64,000 nucleotides of DNA from Liolophura sinensis (GCF_032854445.1 NC_088302.1:10785338-10849337), one strand, 5' to 3'; counted from the first letter of the stretch, positions 49,240-61,826 are shown. Made by a program: numbers and translations. The notes: generated by a model from the letters alone, not told the origin.

Positions 49240-51740
49240 AACATACATATGATAGGACACAGGACACACTAACACAGAACACACGAACACGGGGACACAC
49301 GAACGCAGGACACACAAACACAAGACACACGAACACAGGACAGGACACAGGACACAAGAGTGAGTGAGTGAGTGAGTGCTTGGGGTTTAACGTCGTACTC
49401 AACAATTTTTCAGTAATATGACGACGAACTGGACACAAGAACACGGGACACACCAGCACAGGACACATAAACACACGACCAGGGGACACACTAACACAGG
49501 ACACACGAACACAGCACACACTAATACGGGACACACAAGCACAGGATACACGAAACACACGACACACGGACACAGAACACACAAACACACGACACATGAA
49601 CACAGGACAAACGAACACAGGACGCACGAACACAGGGCACACGAACACAGAACACACTAACACAGGGCACACGAACACAGGACACAAGAACACGGAACAC
49701 AGGACACACGAACACAGGACACACGAACACGGGACACACAAACACAGGACACACTAACACAGAACACAGAACACACTAACTTTGAGTACATGAACACAAG
49801 ACACACTAACTCAGAGCACATGAACACAAGACACGTATACTAACACAGAACACAGAGCACACTAACACAGGACACACGAACACGGGACACACAAACACAG
49901 GACACACAAACACAGAACACACACACACAGGACACACATACTCACAGGACACACGAACACACAACCACGGGGCACGCAAACACGCGACATACGAACACGG
50001 GCAACGCGAACACAGGACACAGGAACACACGAACACGGGGAACACGAGCATGGGACACACAAACACACGAACACGGGGCACGGGACAAACGATCACGGGA
50101 CACATAAACATAGGAAACGCAAACACAGGACACACGAACACGGGAAATACGAACAAGAGACACACGAACACAGGGCACGCAAACACGGGACACATGAACA
50201 CGGAACACACGAACACGGGGCACGCAAAAAAGGAACACACGAACACGGGACAAACGATTACGGGACACACAAACACAGGACACGCGAACACAGGACACAC
50301 GAACACGGGACCCAAGAACACAGGACACACGAGCACAGAACACACTAACATAGAACACATACACACAGGGCACGCAAACACGGGACACACGAACACGGGA
50401 CACACGAACACGGGAGACGCGAACACAGAACACAGGAACCCACGAACACGGGGCACACGAACAGGGGACCCACAAACACACGAACACGGGCACACAAAGA
50501 CGGGGCAAGCGATTACAGGTCACATAAACATAGGAAACACGAACACACGACACACGAACACGGGACATACGATTACAGGACACACGAACACGCGAACACG
50601 GGGCACTCAAACAGGGGACAAACGATTACGGGACACACTAACACAGGACAAGCGAACACAGGACATACGGACACAGGACACACAAACACAGGACACACGG
50701 ACACAGGACACACGAACACGGAACACATGAACACAGAACACACTAACACAGGACACACAAACACAGGACACACTAACACAAGACACACTAACACAGAACA
50801 CACAAATACACGACACACTAACACAGGACACACACACATAGAACACACGAACACACGAACACAGGGCACGCAAACACGGGACACACAAACACGGGACACA
50901 CGAACACGGGAGACGCGAACACAGGACACAGGAACCCACGAATACAGGCACGCAAACATGGGACAAACGATTACGGGACACATAAGCATAGGGAACACGA
51001 ACACAGGGCACACGAACACGGGACATACGAACACGAGACACACGAACACACGAATACGGGGCACGCAAACACAGGACACATGAACACGGGACAAACTATT
51101 ACGGGACACACTATCACAGGACAAGCGAACACAGGACACACTAACACAGGACACAGAAACACGGGACACACTAACACAGAACACACAAACACAGGACACA
51201 CTAACACAGGACACACTAACACAGGACACACAAACACAGGACACACGAACACGGGACACACGCGACACACGCACACAGAACACACTAACACAGGACACAC
51301 GAACACGGGAGACACGAACACACGAACTCGGGGTACGTAAACACGGGACACACGAACACGGGACAAATGATTACGGGACTCACAAACACAGGACACACGA
51401 ACACACGAACACAGGGCACGCAAACACAGGACACACAAACACAGGACACACGAACACGGGGCACGCAAACAGGGGACACACGAATACGGGACAAACGATT
51501 ACGGGACATACAAGCACAGAACACACGAACACGGGACACATGAACACACGAACACGGGGCACGCAAACACGGGGCACACAAACACAGGACACACGAACAC
51601 AGGACACACGAAGACGGGACACACGAAGACGGGACAAAGGAACACAGGACACACGAACACAGGACACACCAGCACAGCACACACGAACAGGGGACAAACG
51701 AAGGCGGGACACACGAAGACGGGACACACGAACACACACA
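49240..51740. repeat. 2.5-kb array of a 15-bp unit (ggacacacgaacaca)
   Basis: About 165 copies of a 15-bp unit with ordered variants. Markers such as cataaacatagga (50103, 50524, 50978) return about every 420-460 bp, so there is higher-order structure. It is interrupted at 49355-49435 by a SINE fragment. All long frames here (up to 241 codons, repeats of VCPVF or NTGHT type) are artefacts of the 15-bp periodicity. Confidence 0.95.
49355..49435 (+). mobile_element. Second SINE family fragment inside the 15-bp array
   Basis: gagtgagtgagtgagtgctt, ggggtttaacgtcgtactca, acaatttttcagtaatatga, cgacga. The gtgagtgagtgag start is typical of an element often seen in mollusc sequences. Confidence 0.65.
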
Positions 51741-51814
51741 AAACACAACCCCTTTACATAGAAAGGGCTAACGTAACTTCTACACTCAAAACATGAATCT
51801 GTTAAATTTAGTAG

Positions 51815-52085
51815 AAAGCTTGTTGCCTGTTGAGTGCTGCTAGAATGTTTTCTGTTATTATAACACAGTACTGTGTCATATTTAACATAATATCTTGTTA
51901 GTCTAAAAGAATTGTTATGTTGAATTAACAGACTATGTGTGTTATATTTAAGGTGGAGAAATTCAGATCAAAGAGTTTGAAAAGATAGTTATATATATAT
52001 GATATAACAGAATAATCTGCTGCAATAACAGAATACATTCTAGGATAACTCAGATTATGGACATATTTTTAAATTTAACAGATTT
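51815..52085 (+). repeat. Dispersed repeat, third family, copy 2
   Basis: Direct-orientation partner of 40570-40800. It carries a small insertion near 51955-52005 between the ttatattta and ataacagaataatctg parts. Confidence 0.6.
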
Positions 52086-52900
52086 TTTGTTTTTGGAGAG
52101 TAGCATTTTACGATTGGTAAGTTAAGTGGGGTCCTGACTTTTAAACTCGGGGTTCTGGTTTTAATCTCGGCGCCTCGACATTTAAAATCGGGATCTCTGT
52201 TTTTCAACTTCTTTTTTTTTTCTCTTCCAAATATTTTTTTACCACGTAACTTTTACGGCTCCGTACACTGGTCGCCGTCGTATAGGGGAAATGTACTTTT
52301 CAGTAGGTCAAATCAAATAGATGAATAAATACGAGAAAAGCAAGAGTGACGTTTTCAAAAACCACTGACCAATACCCAACTTGTTTAAGCAAAATAAATG
52401 AAAAATTGAGAAAAAATAACTTTCATCGTTGACTACAAATATTATAATTGACCCTAATCATTCAGTGTGATTTTAGTTCCCCTCAGTGTATGCTGTTTGC
52501 TTATTTGACTAAAAACTAATTGCATGAAAAAATAAAGTACAGCGTGCTGACGCTTCTTGACTCGCCAAAGGCGTTTGACACCGTCATACTAGAACACAGT
52601 TAAAAGAAAAAACTATGACGTCCCAAAACTGAGTGGAATAATTAATTTAAGACATTTTAAAAATTTTATTGCTTAGCCAAATGATATAGTGAGATAGCCA
52701 AAACGTCAGTGATCATAAAACAAACAGCACATAAGCTGTTATATAAGAATATATACCTGTGAATAATGCGCTATTTATTTCTCCCTTTACCTGAATGACC
52801 CCTTAATAGGTTAGGATAAAGGGAGTTTCGCAGAGCTTTATTCCCACCAACGCTGTTCTAAACATCGCAGTATGATATGTACAGTATGTCGGGGATCAAA
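52086..52900. other. Intergenic, SINE tail remnant, no gene
   Basis: A SINE tail remnant is visible at 52262-52340 (gtcgccgtcgtataggggaa, caaatcaaatagatgaataa). The remainder is AT-rich with no recognised feature. Confidence 0.45.
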
Positions 52901-52914
52901 TGATTCAAATGCAC

Positions 52915-54340
52915 CGCATAGACAAATAAGACCATTTTTGCTTCACACCACACAGAATGGTCTGTATATGGACGTAAGCCTTTTTCCCCCTCACATCGCA
53001 CAGAGTGGTTCACACGTGGATCAAATACCATTTTACTTCACATTGTACAGATCGGTCCACACATTGATCAAATACCATTTTACTTCACATCGTACAGAAC
53101 GGTCCAAACGTGGATCAAATACCATTTTACTTCACATCGTACAGAACGGTCCACACGTGGATCAAATACCATTTTACTTCACATCGTACAGAGCGGTATA
53201 AACATGCATAAAACACCATTTTACTTCACATCGTACAGATCGGTCCACACATGGATCAAATACCATTTTACTTCACATTGTACAGAGCGGTATAAACATG
53301 CATCAAACACCATTTTACTTCACATCGTACAGAGTGGTCCAAACATGGATCAAATACCATTTTACTTCACATCGCACAGAGTGGTCCAAACATGGATCAA
53401 ATTCCATTTTACTTCACATCGTACAGAGTGGTCCAAACATGGATCAAACACCATTTTACTTCACATCGTGCAGAATGGTCCAAACATGGATCAAATACCA
53501 TTTTACTTCACATCGTACAGAGTGGTCCAAACATGGATCAAATACCATTTTACTTCACATCGTACAGAACGGTCCAAACGTGGATCAAATACCATTTTAC
53601 TTCACATCGTACAGAGTGGTCCAAACATGGATCAAACACCATTTTACTTCACATCGTACAGAACGGTCCACACGTAGATCAAATACCATTTTACTTTACA
53701 TCGTACAGAGTGGTCCAAACATGGATCAAATACCATTTTACTTCACATCGTACAGAACGGTCAAAACGTGGATCAAATACCATTTTACTTCACATCGTAC
53801 AGAGTGATCCAAACATGGATCAAACACCATTTTACTTCACATCGTACAGAACGGTCCACACGTGGATCAAATACCATTTTACTTCACATCGTACAGAGTG
53901 GTCCAAACATGGATCAAATACCATTTTACTTCACATCGTACAGAGTGGTCCAAACATGGATCAAACACCATTTTACTTCACATCGTACAGAACGGTCCAC
54001 ACGTAGATCAAATACCATTTTACTTTACATCGTACAGAGTGGTCCAAACATGGATCAAATACCATTTTACTTCACATCGTACAGAACGGTCAAAACGTGG
54101 ATAATACCATTTTACTTCACATCGTACAGAGCGGCCCACATGCATATGGATCAAACGCCATTTTACCTGGCATTGCACAAAGCGGTCCAAACACACATCG
54201 ATCAAACAGAATTTTGCCCTCATCACACAGCGCGGTCCATAAATGGACCAAACACCATTTTACCTCATATTGTACAGAACGGTCCACAAATGGATCAAAA
54301 ACCATTTTATTTTTATCTCACATCGCGCAGAGCGGTCCAC
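52915..54340 (+). repeat. 47-bp minisatellite, about 30 copies
   Basis: Unit: attttacttcacatcgtaca, gagtggtccaaacatggatc, aaatacc. Copies between 53090 and 54110 are highly alike; both edges decay. Since 47 is not a multiple of three, the frame cycles through all three phases, yet frames of 150-240 codons still arise because the unit lacks stops. Confidence 0.95.
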
Positions 54341-54508
54341 ACAGCGGTTAACGCATGGACCAAACAAAATTTCACCCCAAACCGTACAGCCGGCCCCGCA
54401 CAGTTACAACATCTTTTATCTCAAACTCCTCAGAAAGGCCCACACATGAACAAAGCCTTTTGCCTCAGAACACACGCGTAAAACATCAAATAAATAAATA
54501 AATAAATG

Positions 54509-54551
54509 ATTGACGTCCTTCAAGTGAGTCGCTGTGTGCTGACAAAAAGAG
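54509..54551 (+). promoter_or_regulatory. Fragment of a third gene A leader cassette
   Basis: A short stretch with attgacgtccttcaagtga, then gagtcgctgtgtgctgac and a donor-like gaggtacgt (boundary after 54551). It resembles the 3' part of the other leaders but lacks the CRE portion, which has been displaced by the end of the 47-bp minisatellite. It is short, so the homology is only moderately certain. Confidence 0.35.
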
Positions 54552-54599
54552 GTACGTAGATACATTTATAGTGTAGTATGTGACATGCGGACTCTATCT

Positions 54600-54800
54600 G
54601 CCCGAGGACTGCAGGGAATTTTCATATAATTTAGTGGTAGAAGCGTGGACTCCAAGCCCAGAGATCATTGGTTCACATCTCCAGCTCAGTTGGCAAGCCC
54701 CGTCACACTTGACGCAGAAGAAGGACGCTAACGTATCCTACACAGCAGGCCGTGGTGCTTTGGTGGGCCCTGCGTGTGTTCGACCAAAATCCAATAAATC
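54600..54800 (+). mobile_element. Possible tRNA-derived SINE of another family
   Basis: An A-box-like tagtggtagaagcg and a B-box-like ggttcacatctcc lie about 36 bp apart, as in tRNA genes, but no proper cloverleaf forms. It sits between two leader cassettes. Confidence 0.4.
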
Positions 54801-54889
54801 TGACACCATACAACCAATTTAACCTTATACTTTTGGTCTCTTGGTAAGCTAAATTTCCGCCTTTCGGGTGGCCTCGTTAATTTTCGTGA

Positions 54890-55014
54890 CCGAAACGTCA
54901 CATCGATATTTGTCTGTGACGTCAGGCCATTGTGTTTTGTTTATGACAACGTTGTATCGTATATTGACGTCCTTCTGTAGACGACTCGCTACACACACGT
55001 GCTAATAAAAAGTG
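54890..55014 (+). promoter_or_regulatory. Second leader cassette upstream of gene A copy 2
   Basis: A diverged copy of the gene A leader: TGACGTCA at 54917-54924, then ttgtttatgacaacgt, tattgacgtccttc and a donor-like gtggtaagt with the boundary after 55014. It lies about 530 bp upstream of the leader that directly precedes copy 2, and could serve as an alternative first exon. Confidence 0.5.
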
Positions 55015-55424
55015 GTAAGTTCGTTATCTATGCCTCTGTATCACAAATTATTTGTTACCCCTTGTATATTTATTCCATTTGGATAACACAGCAGACCAGT
55101 CATTGCAACTTATTCAACGCTGACATACTGATTTTATATTCTAGTTTAAGTGGATAAATTTTACTTACATTCTTGCACAATGTTTCCGGTTAAAATTATT
55201 CTTGTTTTATGTGAAATTTCCACATGGGCCTAATAGTTGTATAGCAAATGAGCAAATGCGTAACAGTGTTCAATTCTCCTGTGCATCCACATATCGAATA
55301 ACCACTCAATCCTCCATGCATCGATGGCTACATCGCCTTTTATTCACCTTAAACTGTTCAATGGCGCATCTTTCCACTTAACCACCATCGGTTTAAATGT
55401 ACTTACGTTTGTCTCTTCGGGCCT

Positions 55425-55542
55425 TATCGTTAAACTCCGTGATTGTAGCGTCACGACAGTTTCCGTGTATGACGTCACACCATTATACTTTGTTTATGGC
55501 AACGTCATTTCGAGTATTGATCTCCTTCAAGTGATAAGAGAG
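55425..55542 (+). promoter_or_regulatory. Proximal leader exon and promoter of gene A copy 2
   Basis: The closest counterpart of 320-477: TGACGTCA at 55470-55477, the block ttgtttatggcaacgtcatttcgag split by few changes, and a splice donor agaggtaagtc with the boundary after 55542. The acceptor upstream of the ATG is at 55682-55683. The sequence before it (55070-55340) also aligns with 1-290, so the promoter was duplicated together with the gene. Confidence 0.6.
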
Positions 55543-55692
55543 GTAAGTCTTATGCCTATATTTGCATAAACTACTTCTCCTCCTTCACATGCATGTTATT
55601 AATTTCCACTACCACATTTAGTAATTGTTTGCCGGCGTTCAGTTTTAATCTTATAACAAGATATGGAATATTTTAATTTGCAGGTTTAACAA

Positions 55693-58600
55693 ATGGCGGA
55701 ATTAGAAGAGGGCGCAAAGCCCGATGATGTGGGCGATCACGCCCAATATAGCAAATCGGGGGATGGTAAGTGAACTTTTTCGATAGGAGGATAAAATAGT
55801 CAGAGAATAATTGTGTGGCATTTTCACCATGACATCTTCATGTCTTACCGTGTCTAACCACTTTCAACTGTGTGTGCATATTTCTCTGTTTTCATCCAAG
55901 CATGTCTGTCCATTTATCACTTTTACCGTGTTTATGTCTCACTGTGTTTTTAGCCATGCCTTCACATTCCTACATACGTCTACATTTCTTTATTCTGATG
56001 CTTATCCCGCCATATCCAATTATTTGCCTTCTTCCTTACATGCATGTATGTTTTCTTCTGTCTTCATCCGTCTATTTGTTTAGCGGCACATCACCTCGAA
56101 TTGTCCATTTACCTACCATGTCTTCGTCACTACGTGTATATTTTCGTCTCCACCCGTTCATTTGTGTAATAGATCCTCATTCCGACATGCCCAATTTTCT
56201 GTCATGTCTTCATATGGTATATTCAGATTTGCTGAGGGAATACGAAGCTGAACCTTTGGGATATACCCCAATCTTCAGGACTGTCTGGTTTGGCCCTTAC
56301 CTAGGGTCTCTGGGGGCATTCCCTGATATCTCTGATCGTGCCCTTGAGATCAAGATCTGGAACCCTAAAGGGCTCCTGCCAACTTCCATCCTACAACCGG
56401 AACAGGCCAAATGGATGGAGGTAATTTTAATAATATTCGGTAATATTTTTGGTAATATTCGTTTATTGCCTTCCCCTATTTCTTCGTTGACCTATAGCCC
56501 ACAGGACTTCCGATAGAGCTTTTGATGTTTTCTGCTGTATGATGATTCTGTAACCAGTTCCATAAAACCACTGGTGGATTACTATTAAAGGTAAAGCTGG
56601 GAGTTTTTATTTCCTCTATGATAGACTGTGCGACGACGGAAACGCTGGAAAGGGGCATGCTATCAGATACCTTTTATTAAAAGCATTATATAGTCCTGTT
56701 GATTAAAATCTCCAGTGCAGTACTACTCAAAGTGACAACGCCTCGTGTTTGTGTCCCCTTTTTAGATGGACCCTTGGCTAAGGGAACTTTTATGCCGAAT
56801 TCACCTGGTCGATCGAAAACCCGAAGGTGGAACATACAGTAAGTGGCTGACTTTATTATGCACAGTAAATCAGTCTGTTTATTTGAATGCTTGAACTAGC
56901 TGTAGTTTCTCACTTCTGCAGAGAGCCGCTCAATCTACAACTCATCAGCAACGCATCATACCTGTATACTTAGATCATCTGTCCAATAGCAATTTATTAA
57001 ATTATTTTCCTTCTTAAGAAATGTGATTCCACTGCCTAAAGCTCTGTGTTGTTTACTTCAGCCTATTTCACCACGGTTTTTGTGAAGTTCCCAGAAACCG
57101 GTGATCAAATTGTGGAGTCTTCAAGAGACGGCCCCCGTGTAAGTACTACTCACGTTGCTGACCATATGATCTTCAGTTGAACAGAGACAAAGATTTTATT
57201 CCTCGAATGCAGACAATGGTAAAATGGGGTTTAAATACAATTTTTTGCACAAATTACATTTGCACTAGATGGCCCAGCTTTGCGAATATTTTATGTTTTA
57301 AACTTTTAATGTTTTACAGCCACTGATCGAAGCAAACAATATCCGAGTCGACTTTGAGAACTGCCCCGTTGTTGACAGTAAGTTTTTGATTAGCAAACCG
57401 TAAAAGTTAATTCTGTTGGTGATTATTAGCTGTAACGTTTTCTGGTGTTGAAATTATGAGGATAATAATACCGTTGGAATAATGACGAAAGCCGTTGTGG
57501 TGATGATAGTGATAGCGAAATATAAGCCGACAGTGAGAAAATGTAATAACTGATGTGATGATGGTATCGATATCTATAATGAGAACTTATGATGATTATA
57601 ATGGTATGGGAATATTGAGAAAACCACCAACACAGAGACATTAATTTTTATCGGGTATCAAGAAATCACTGTTTTTAGGTTTTAATTCTAAACTATTGAA
57701 GTACACCCACGGATTCTTTGCTTTACAATTTGTTAACAATGATGTGACGATGAATTTAAGGTAATCTTTTCTAATTTAGCCACTGGAGTCCGAGGTCATG
57801 CCAGAGGACTCGTTACAAAGGCCCTTCTTGAGAGGTTGGATGGGACGGAACACTTTGGGAAACACAAGGTAGGTGGCCAGATGCGAATTGATCGCTCGGA
57901 GTATTTTCTCCTGTAGGTAACAGATGTGACCACTTCTACGAGTTTGTCATAATTTTCGCCATATATATATATATATATATGTGGGTATAAAAAAAAATAG
58001 CTTGTGGTTCAAACTAATATTGTCAAAGGAAAAGACAATTTATTTGTCGTTCTGGCTAGTCGTGGTCGGGAAATCCGAGACTTACTTTCCCTGCACACTA
58101 ATACCGTAAAAACACAGAAGCTGTCTACTTATTCTGAATTTTGGTTGGAAAAATGCAAAATCTGTTTATTTGTCGTTCAGGCAAATGCTGGGAAAATAGA
58201 GAACCTATTAATTTGGCGTTTAGATGGTTAGAATAAAGAAAATTTTTTAACTTCTTCAGTAGCATACTTCATGGCATTTAGTAGCCTTTCAGAATGAAAA
58301 TGGTTCGAAAAGGGGAAATCTGTTCCTATTGTTCAAGAAAGAAACAACAGTTTACTTGCACACATTTATGGTGTGCAAAAAGAAAGAAAGAAAAAAAAAT
58401 ATTGCTAGCGGCTTACACTGTATGCAGTATTTACATCTTAACATGCTTTCTACCAACATGCTACATATATGACATTTTTGGATGTCCTATACCATTGCTG
58501 CACTTGACGTTCAGATTGAACATAAACCGTATCCTTGATTTCTGTTGAAGGTGGGCTCCTACAGAAAACCCCAGATTGAGTTTCACGTGTTCCCATCTAC

Positions 58601-61600
58601 CCCCGGGTTCAAAGTCCCCGCTGACTTCCGGCCTCCACAACTGAACGGCATCAATGGTAAGTCTGTAACATTGTGTATCTTTTGTCCATGTTAGTTTTTA
58701 GTCTTCAGAGTAGATTAAGTTGATCCACTGAACAGTTTAGCATAAAAATGAGCAAAGTAACTCCGAAGACATTCATTTTGACGATCTCAATATTTCGACT
58801 GTAATTAATTTAATTTCTTCGGAGTTACTTTGTCTATTTATTGAGTGGATTTAAATTTTCCAATTTTTACACGAATACAGTTGTCATCTTTACATGGCTC
58901 TGTTAAATAAATCAGAATAGAACCTAAATTTTAGACGACACACGATCCTTATGTGCACGTGACTGCGAAAGCAGCCAGTACAAGAGCATTCAGGTTAATC
59001 TTTAGCAAAGGAGAAACCAGTATTAAATGTCTAATTAAATTTTTGGTAACAATTCACATGACATGTTAATGTATATATGTTATTTGATTTCTGCTAAACA
59101 CCGTGCCCAAGGATTTTTCACATACATGACAGCGGCCAGGTTTATGGGTGGAGAAAACGGAGTGCCGGGAGTAAACTAGTAACTTTGATGTGAATTTAAT
59201 CCTATTGAATGTTACAGCTTGTCGCTTTAATCTGATCTTCATAGAACAAGTGAATATGTCAGTCATTCTCGTGCCTTTTGTACAATCATTTATATAACCA
59301 GTATATATCTTTGTCAGCTGCCTGTGCGGATGCCCTTAGAGACACCATTTTCGAGACGGCAAAGGCGCTGGAACGCAATCTCCGAAGCACCAGTGATTCA
59401 TCACGGCATTCTAGGTCTTTACAACGCCGGGTCAAGCCGAAAAAACTCCCTGACAACAGAGAAGAACGTCCAGACAAACAGCCTGACGAACGGCCCGACA
59501 GACTGGTGTTTAGCAGCCAAGTTAACGTAATACTCAGTGATGACGAAGATGTCCTCAATTCTCGTCCAGATGGTGAATTATTTGCCAAGGTGAGTATAAA
59601 ATCGACAAAAAAATTAAATGGAAAGAAGCATTAAAAGCACTGAAGTATAAGCTTCAACAGAAACACCCGGAGCCATTAAAACTGTGTTATCTTACATTAC
59701 AACCATTTGATTGAGCTTATATCAGTGAAGACAAAAAGGTCAACAGAAATAAATAAAATAAATCAAGAAAAAATACACCAAGCAACAAATAATTGAAGGT
59801 ATTTTTAAGTATATATTTTCATGGACTTTCTACTTCTGCTTACTTCAGTTTTAATGTTTCTTTTCCTTTAAATTATTTTATATGACTTACAATAATCATG
59901 AAATAAATTGAAGATGTGAACTCAGGAGAGGTCATGTAGGTTCATGTTGAAATCATGTTATATAATGGCTGAGGGCGCTGACTGAATTAAGCGCACGTCA
60001 AATGCTTTGTTTCTCAACACGGAAGTACCTAATAAATAAGTAAAAGTGCCTAAAGTGAAAACAATATATCGGCTGCATGAGAAAAAGAATGTAAAAGGAT
60101 GAACTTCTTGTAAATCATGTTATCATGTTTTTCTTTTATTTTTCCTTCCGTTTTAAAACAGATTGCTCCAGTAGATGACAGCAAACCTGTCAGCAGTGCT
60201 GCCCAACTGTATGACATTGCTGTGAAACTTTCTGACACCGAATCAGATGATACTGACCTTGAGAGCGTCAAAACACCAGACATTTCCGTCACTGACGCCG
60301 ACAAAACCAGTAAGTAGACAAGTTCTGGAGTAACCCTAGGCACCCTCAAAGCCAGTTTTGAATTAAACCAAATCCGAAGTTAGCTTGTGGAACTAAGGAC
60401 CTGGTATGGTAAGGCGGGATATCGGCCCCACCGCAAGAAGCTGTGCACTTCAAAAAGCGAAACTGACTATAGCTGTGAGTGACAACTGCTAGCTACTTCT
60501 TATTTCAATTCTGTTTTACTCTTTTCCTGTTATATGGCCAGCACGCGACTTATAAAGCTCCAAGCATGCACTAAAGCAATGCATAGGTCATAAAATCGAA
60601 CATTAGCAGCCTGTTCCAATCACACAATGAATATCTTTTTTTTTTTTGGCATAGGACACTACAGAGTGAGAGAATCACTGCAGCACAAATGTAACTTTCT
60701 AAAAAAATTCTTGAGCACGCAGTTATGCATCAGTCAATTAAATACATATATAACAAATGTTCTGCCTTATGCTTTCGCCACGCATAACATGTTGATGTTA
60801 ATGATAGCTTGAGGACCACATGTGCTGTTAACCAGGATTCACGTATGATTTGGCTATAATTACTACACGTTACATAATACCATATCTTAACAATTTTTCT
60901 TTCTAATTCACTTATTAATGCAACACGGCCTATATCTTTACTCACACAACAAGAATGTTGTCTTCGAAGTCTTCCTCGAGGGGCTAGGTGTGCTCCTTAG
61001 TGACTTCTTTTTTTTGTCACTGTACTATGAAAGATGGCCGACAGATTATGGCAGAAATACGGATATTAATCTTGCGAAAATAAGACAAAACTGATCACAT
61101 TATAAAGTTTATTTTTTTTACACATGAAGACAAACGTTAACCAAAAAGAAACTTTGACAGCATATAGCCATACACACATGAAAGTTTCAGTAAAGATATT
61201 TTCTGGTTAACGTTGATCTTCATAGTGTAAATCAAAGACACAGTGCCTCGTTTGAACGAAGAATTAGGGTTTTTGATCGAGAGTGCATTTTTGACGAGTT
61301 ATTACTAAGCAGCCATCTTTTTTATGCCCATATAACTTTTTTATGTCATTCAACCAAGTTTTATACTTCTGATTTGGAAATTTTCAGAATTGTACTGAGA
61401 TTTTGAAATCTTCACCTTCTTATCGTACCTGCCTGGTGCCGATTCTCCGCCTTATCGCACCAGATCCTTTGTGGTCTGTGGTTATTAGATTGGGAACAAG
61501 TGACAAGTGCAATATTAAGACAAAGACATCCCAGTTTGCATGAGCTTAACTATGGCGTAAGACTGCACGCGCTCTTAGGAGTCAGCGCATGAATCTTACA

Positions 61601-61826
61601 CTTATTTGATCAAAAAATAATCGAATCATAACGCCCGTCAAGAAATAATTTCTCCATAGTGTTAGCTCACTCAATTCGCCGAACCAAAAAAACTAACATT
61701 TATTTATTTATTTATTTATTGTTTTTGACAGAACTAGCCAAGAAGTCATACGGCAAAAGAATTCGCTCCTTCCTTGCCAGATTATTCTGCTGCGTCCCAA
61801 AGCGCGGACGCAAGTACACCGATTAA
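55693..61826 (+). CDS. Gene A copy 2: paralogue of the unrecognised protein, 394 aa, 10 coding exons
   Basis: Exons: 55693-55765, 56227-56420, 56766-56838, 57062-57138, 57320-57377, 57780-57868, 58551-58656, 59318-59589, 60162-60309, 61732-61826 (1185 nt, TAA stop). Every intron falls at the same codon and phase as in copy 1. Against copy 1, exons 5 and 6 differ at 14 of 147 nt, and 12 of those are synonymous, which indicates selection on the protein. The changes are localised: four extra residues (GAKP) near the N terminus, a rewritten and three-codon-shorter hinge in exon 8, two codons lost in exon 9, and Cys376 of copy 1 replaced by Arg while the following Cys pair is kept. The last intron (60310-61731) is about 1.2 kb longer than in copy 1 because a TIR element sits inside it. 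Both copies appear intact. Function unknown. Confidence 0.87.
57963..57980. repeat. (TA)9 microsatellite in intron 6 of gene A copy 2
   Basis: Nine TA dinucleotides, followed shortly by a poly-A run. Intron 6 is about 680 bp here against about 360 bp in copy 1. Confidence 0.85.
59075..59190 (-). mobile_element. SINE fragment in intron 7 of gene A copy 2
   Basis: tatttgatttctgctaaaca, ggatttttcacatacatgac, agcggccaggtttatgggtg: the tail half of the main family, absent from the matching intron of copy 1. Confidence 0.55.
60395..61470. mobile_element. TIR element (MITE-like), copy 2, in the last intron of gene A copy 2
   Basis: Left end aaggacctggt, taaggcgg and atcggcccc; right end ccgattctccgcctta and accagatccttt: inverted repeats of about 35 bp. 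The interior aligns with 11893-12661, with an extra segment of about 350 bp (60650-61040) in place of the TA run. No transposase frame. It explains most of the length difference between this intron (1422 bp) and its copy 1 counterpart (235 bp). Confidence 0.75.

Noticed and set aside
49226-51748. Cys/Val-rich (minus) and Asn/Thr/Gly/His-rich (plus) proteins of 80-241 codons
   Set aside because: Artefacts of a 15-bp repeat that is open in many frames; no start context, splice sites or non-repetitive part.
52872-54481. Series of overlapping frames up to 237 codons
   Set aside because: Produced by a 47-bp repeat without stops; the frame shifts every unit and the same peptides occur in all three frames.
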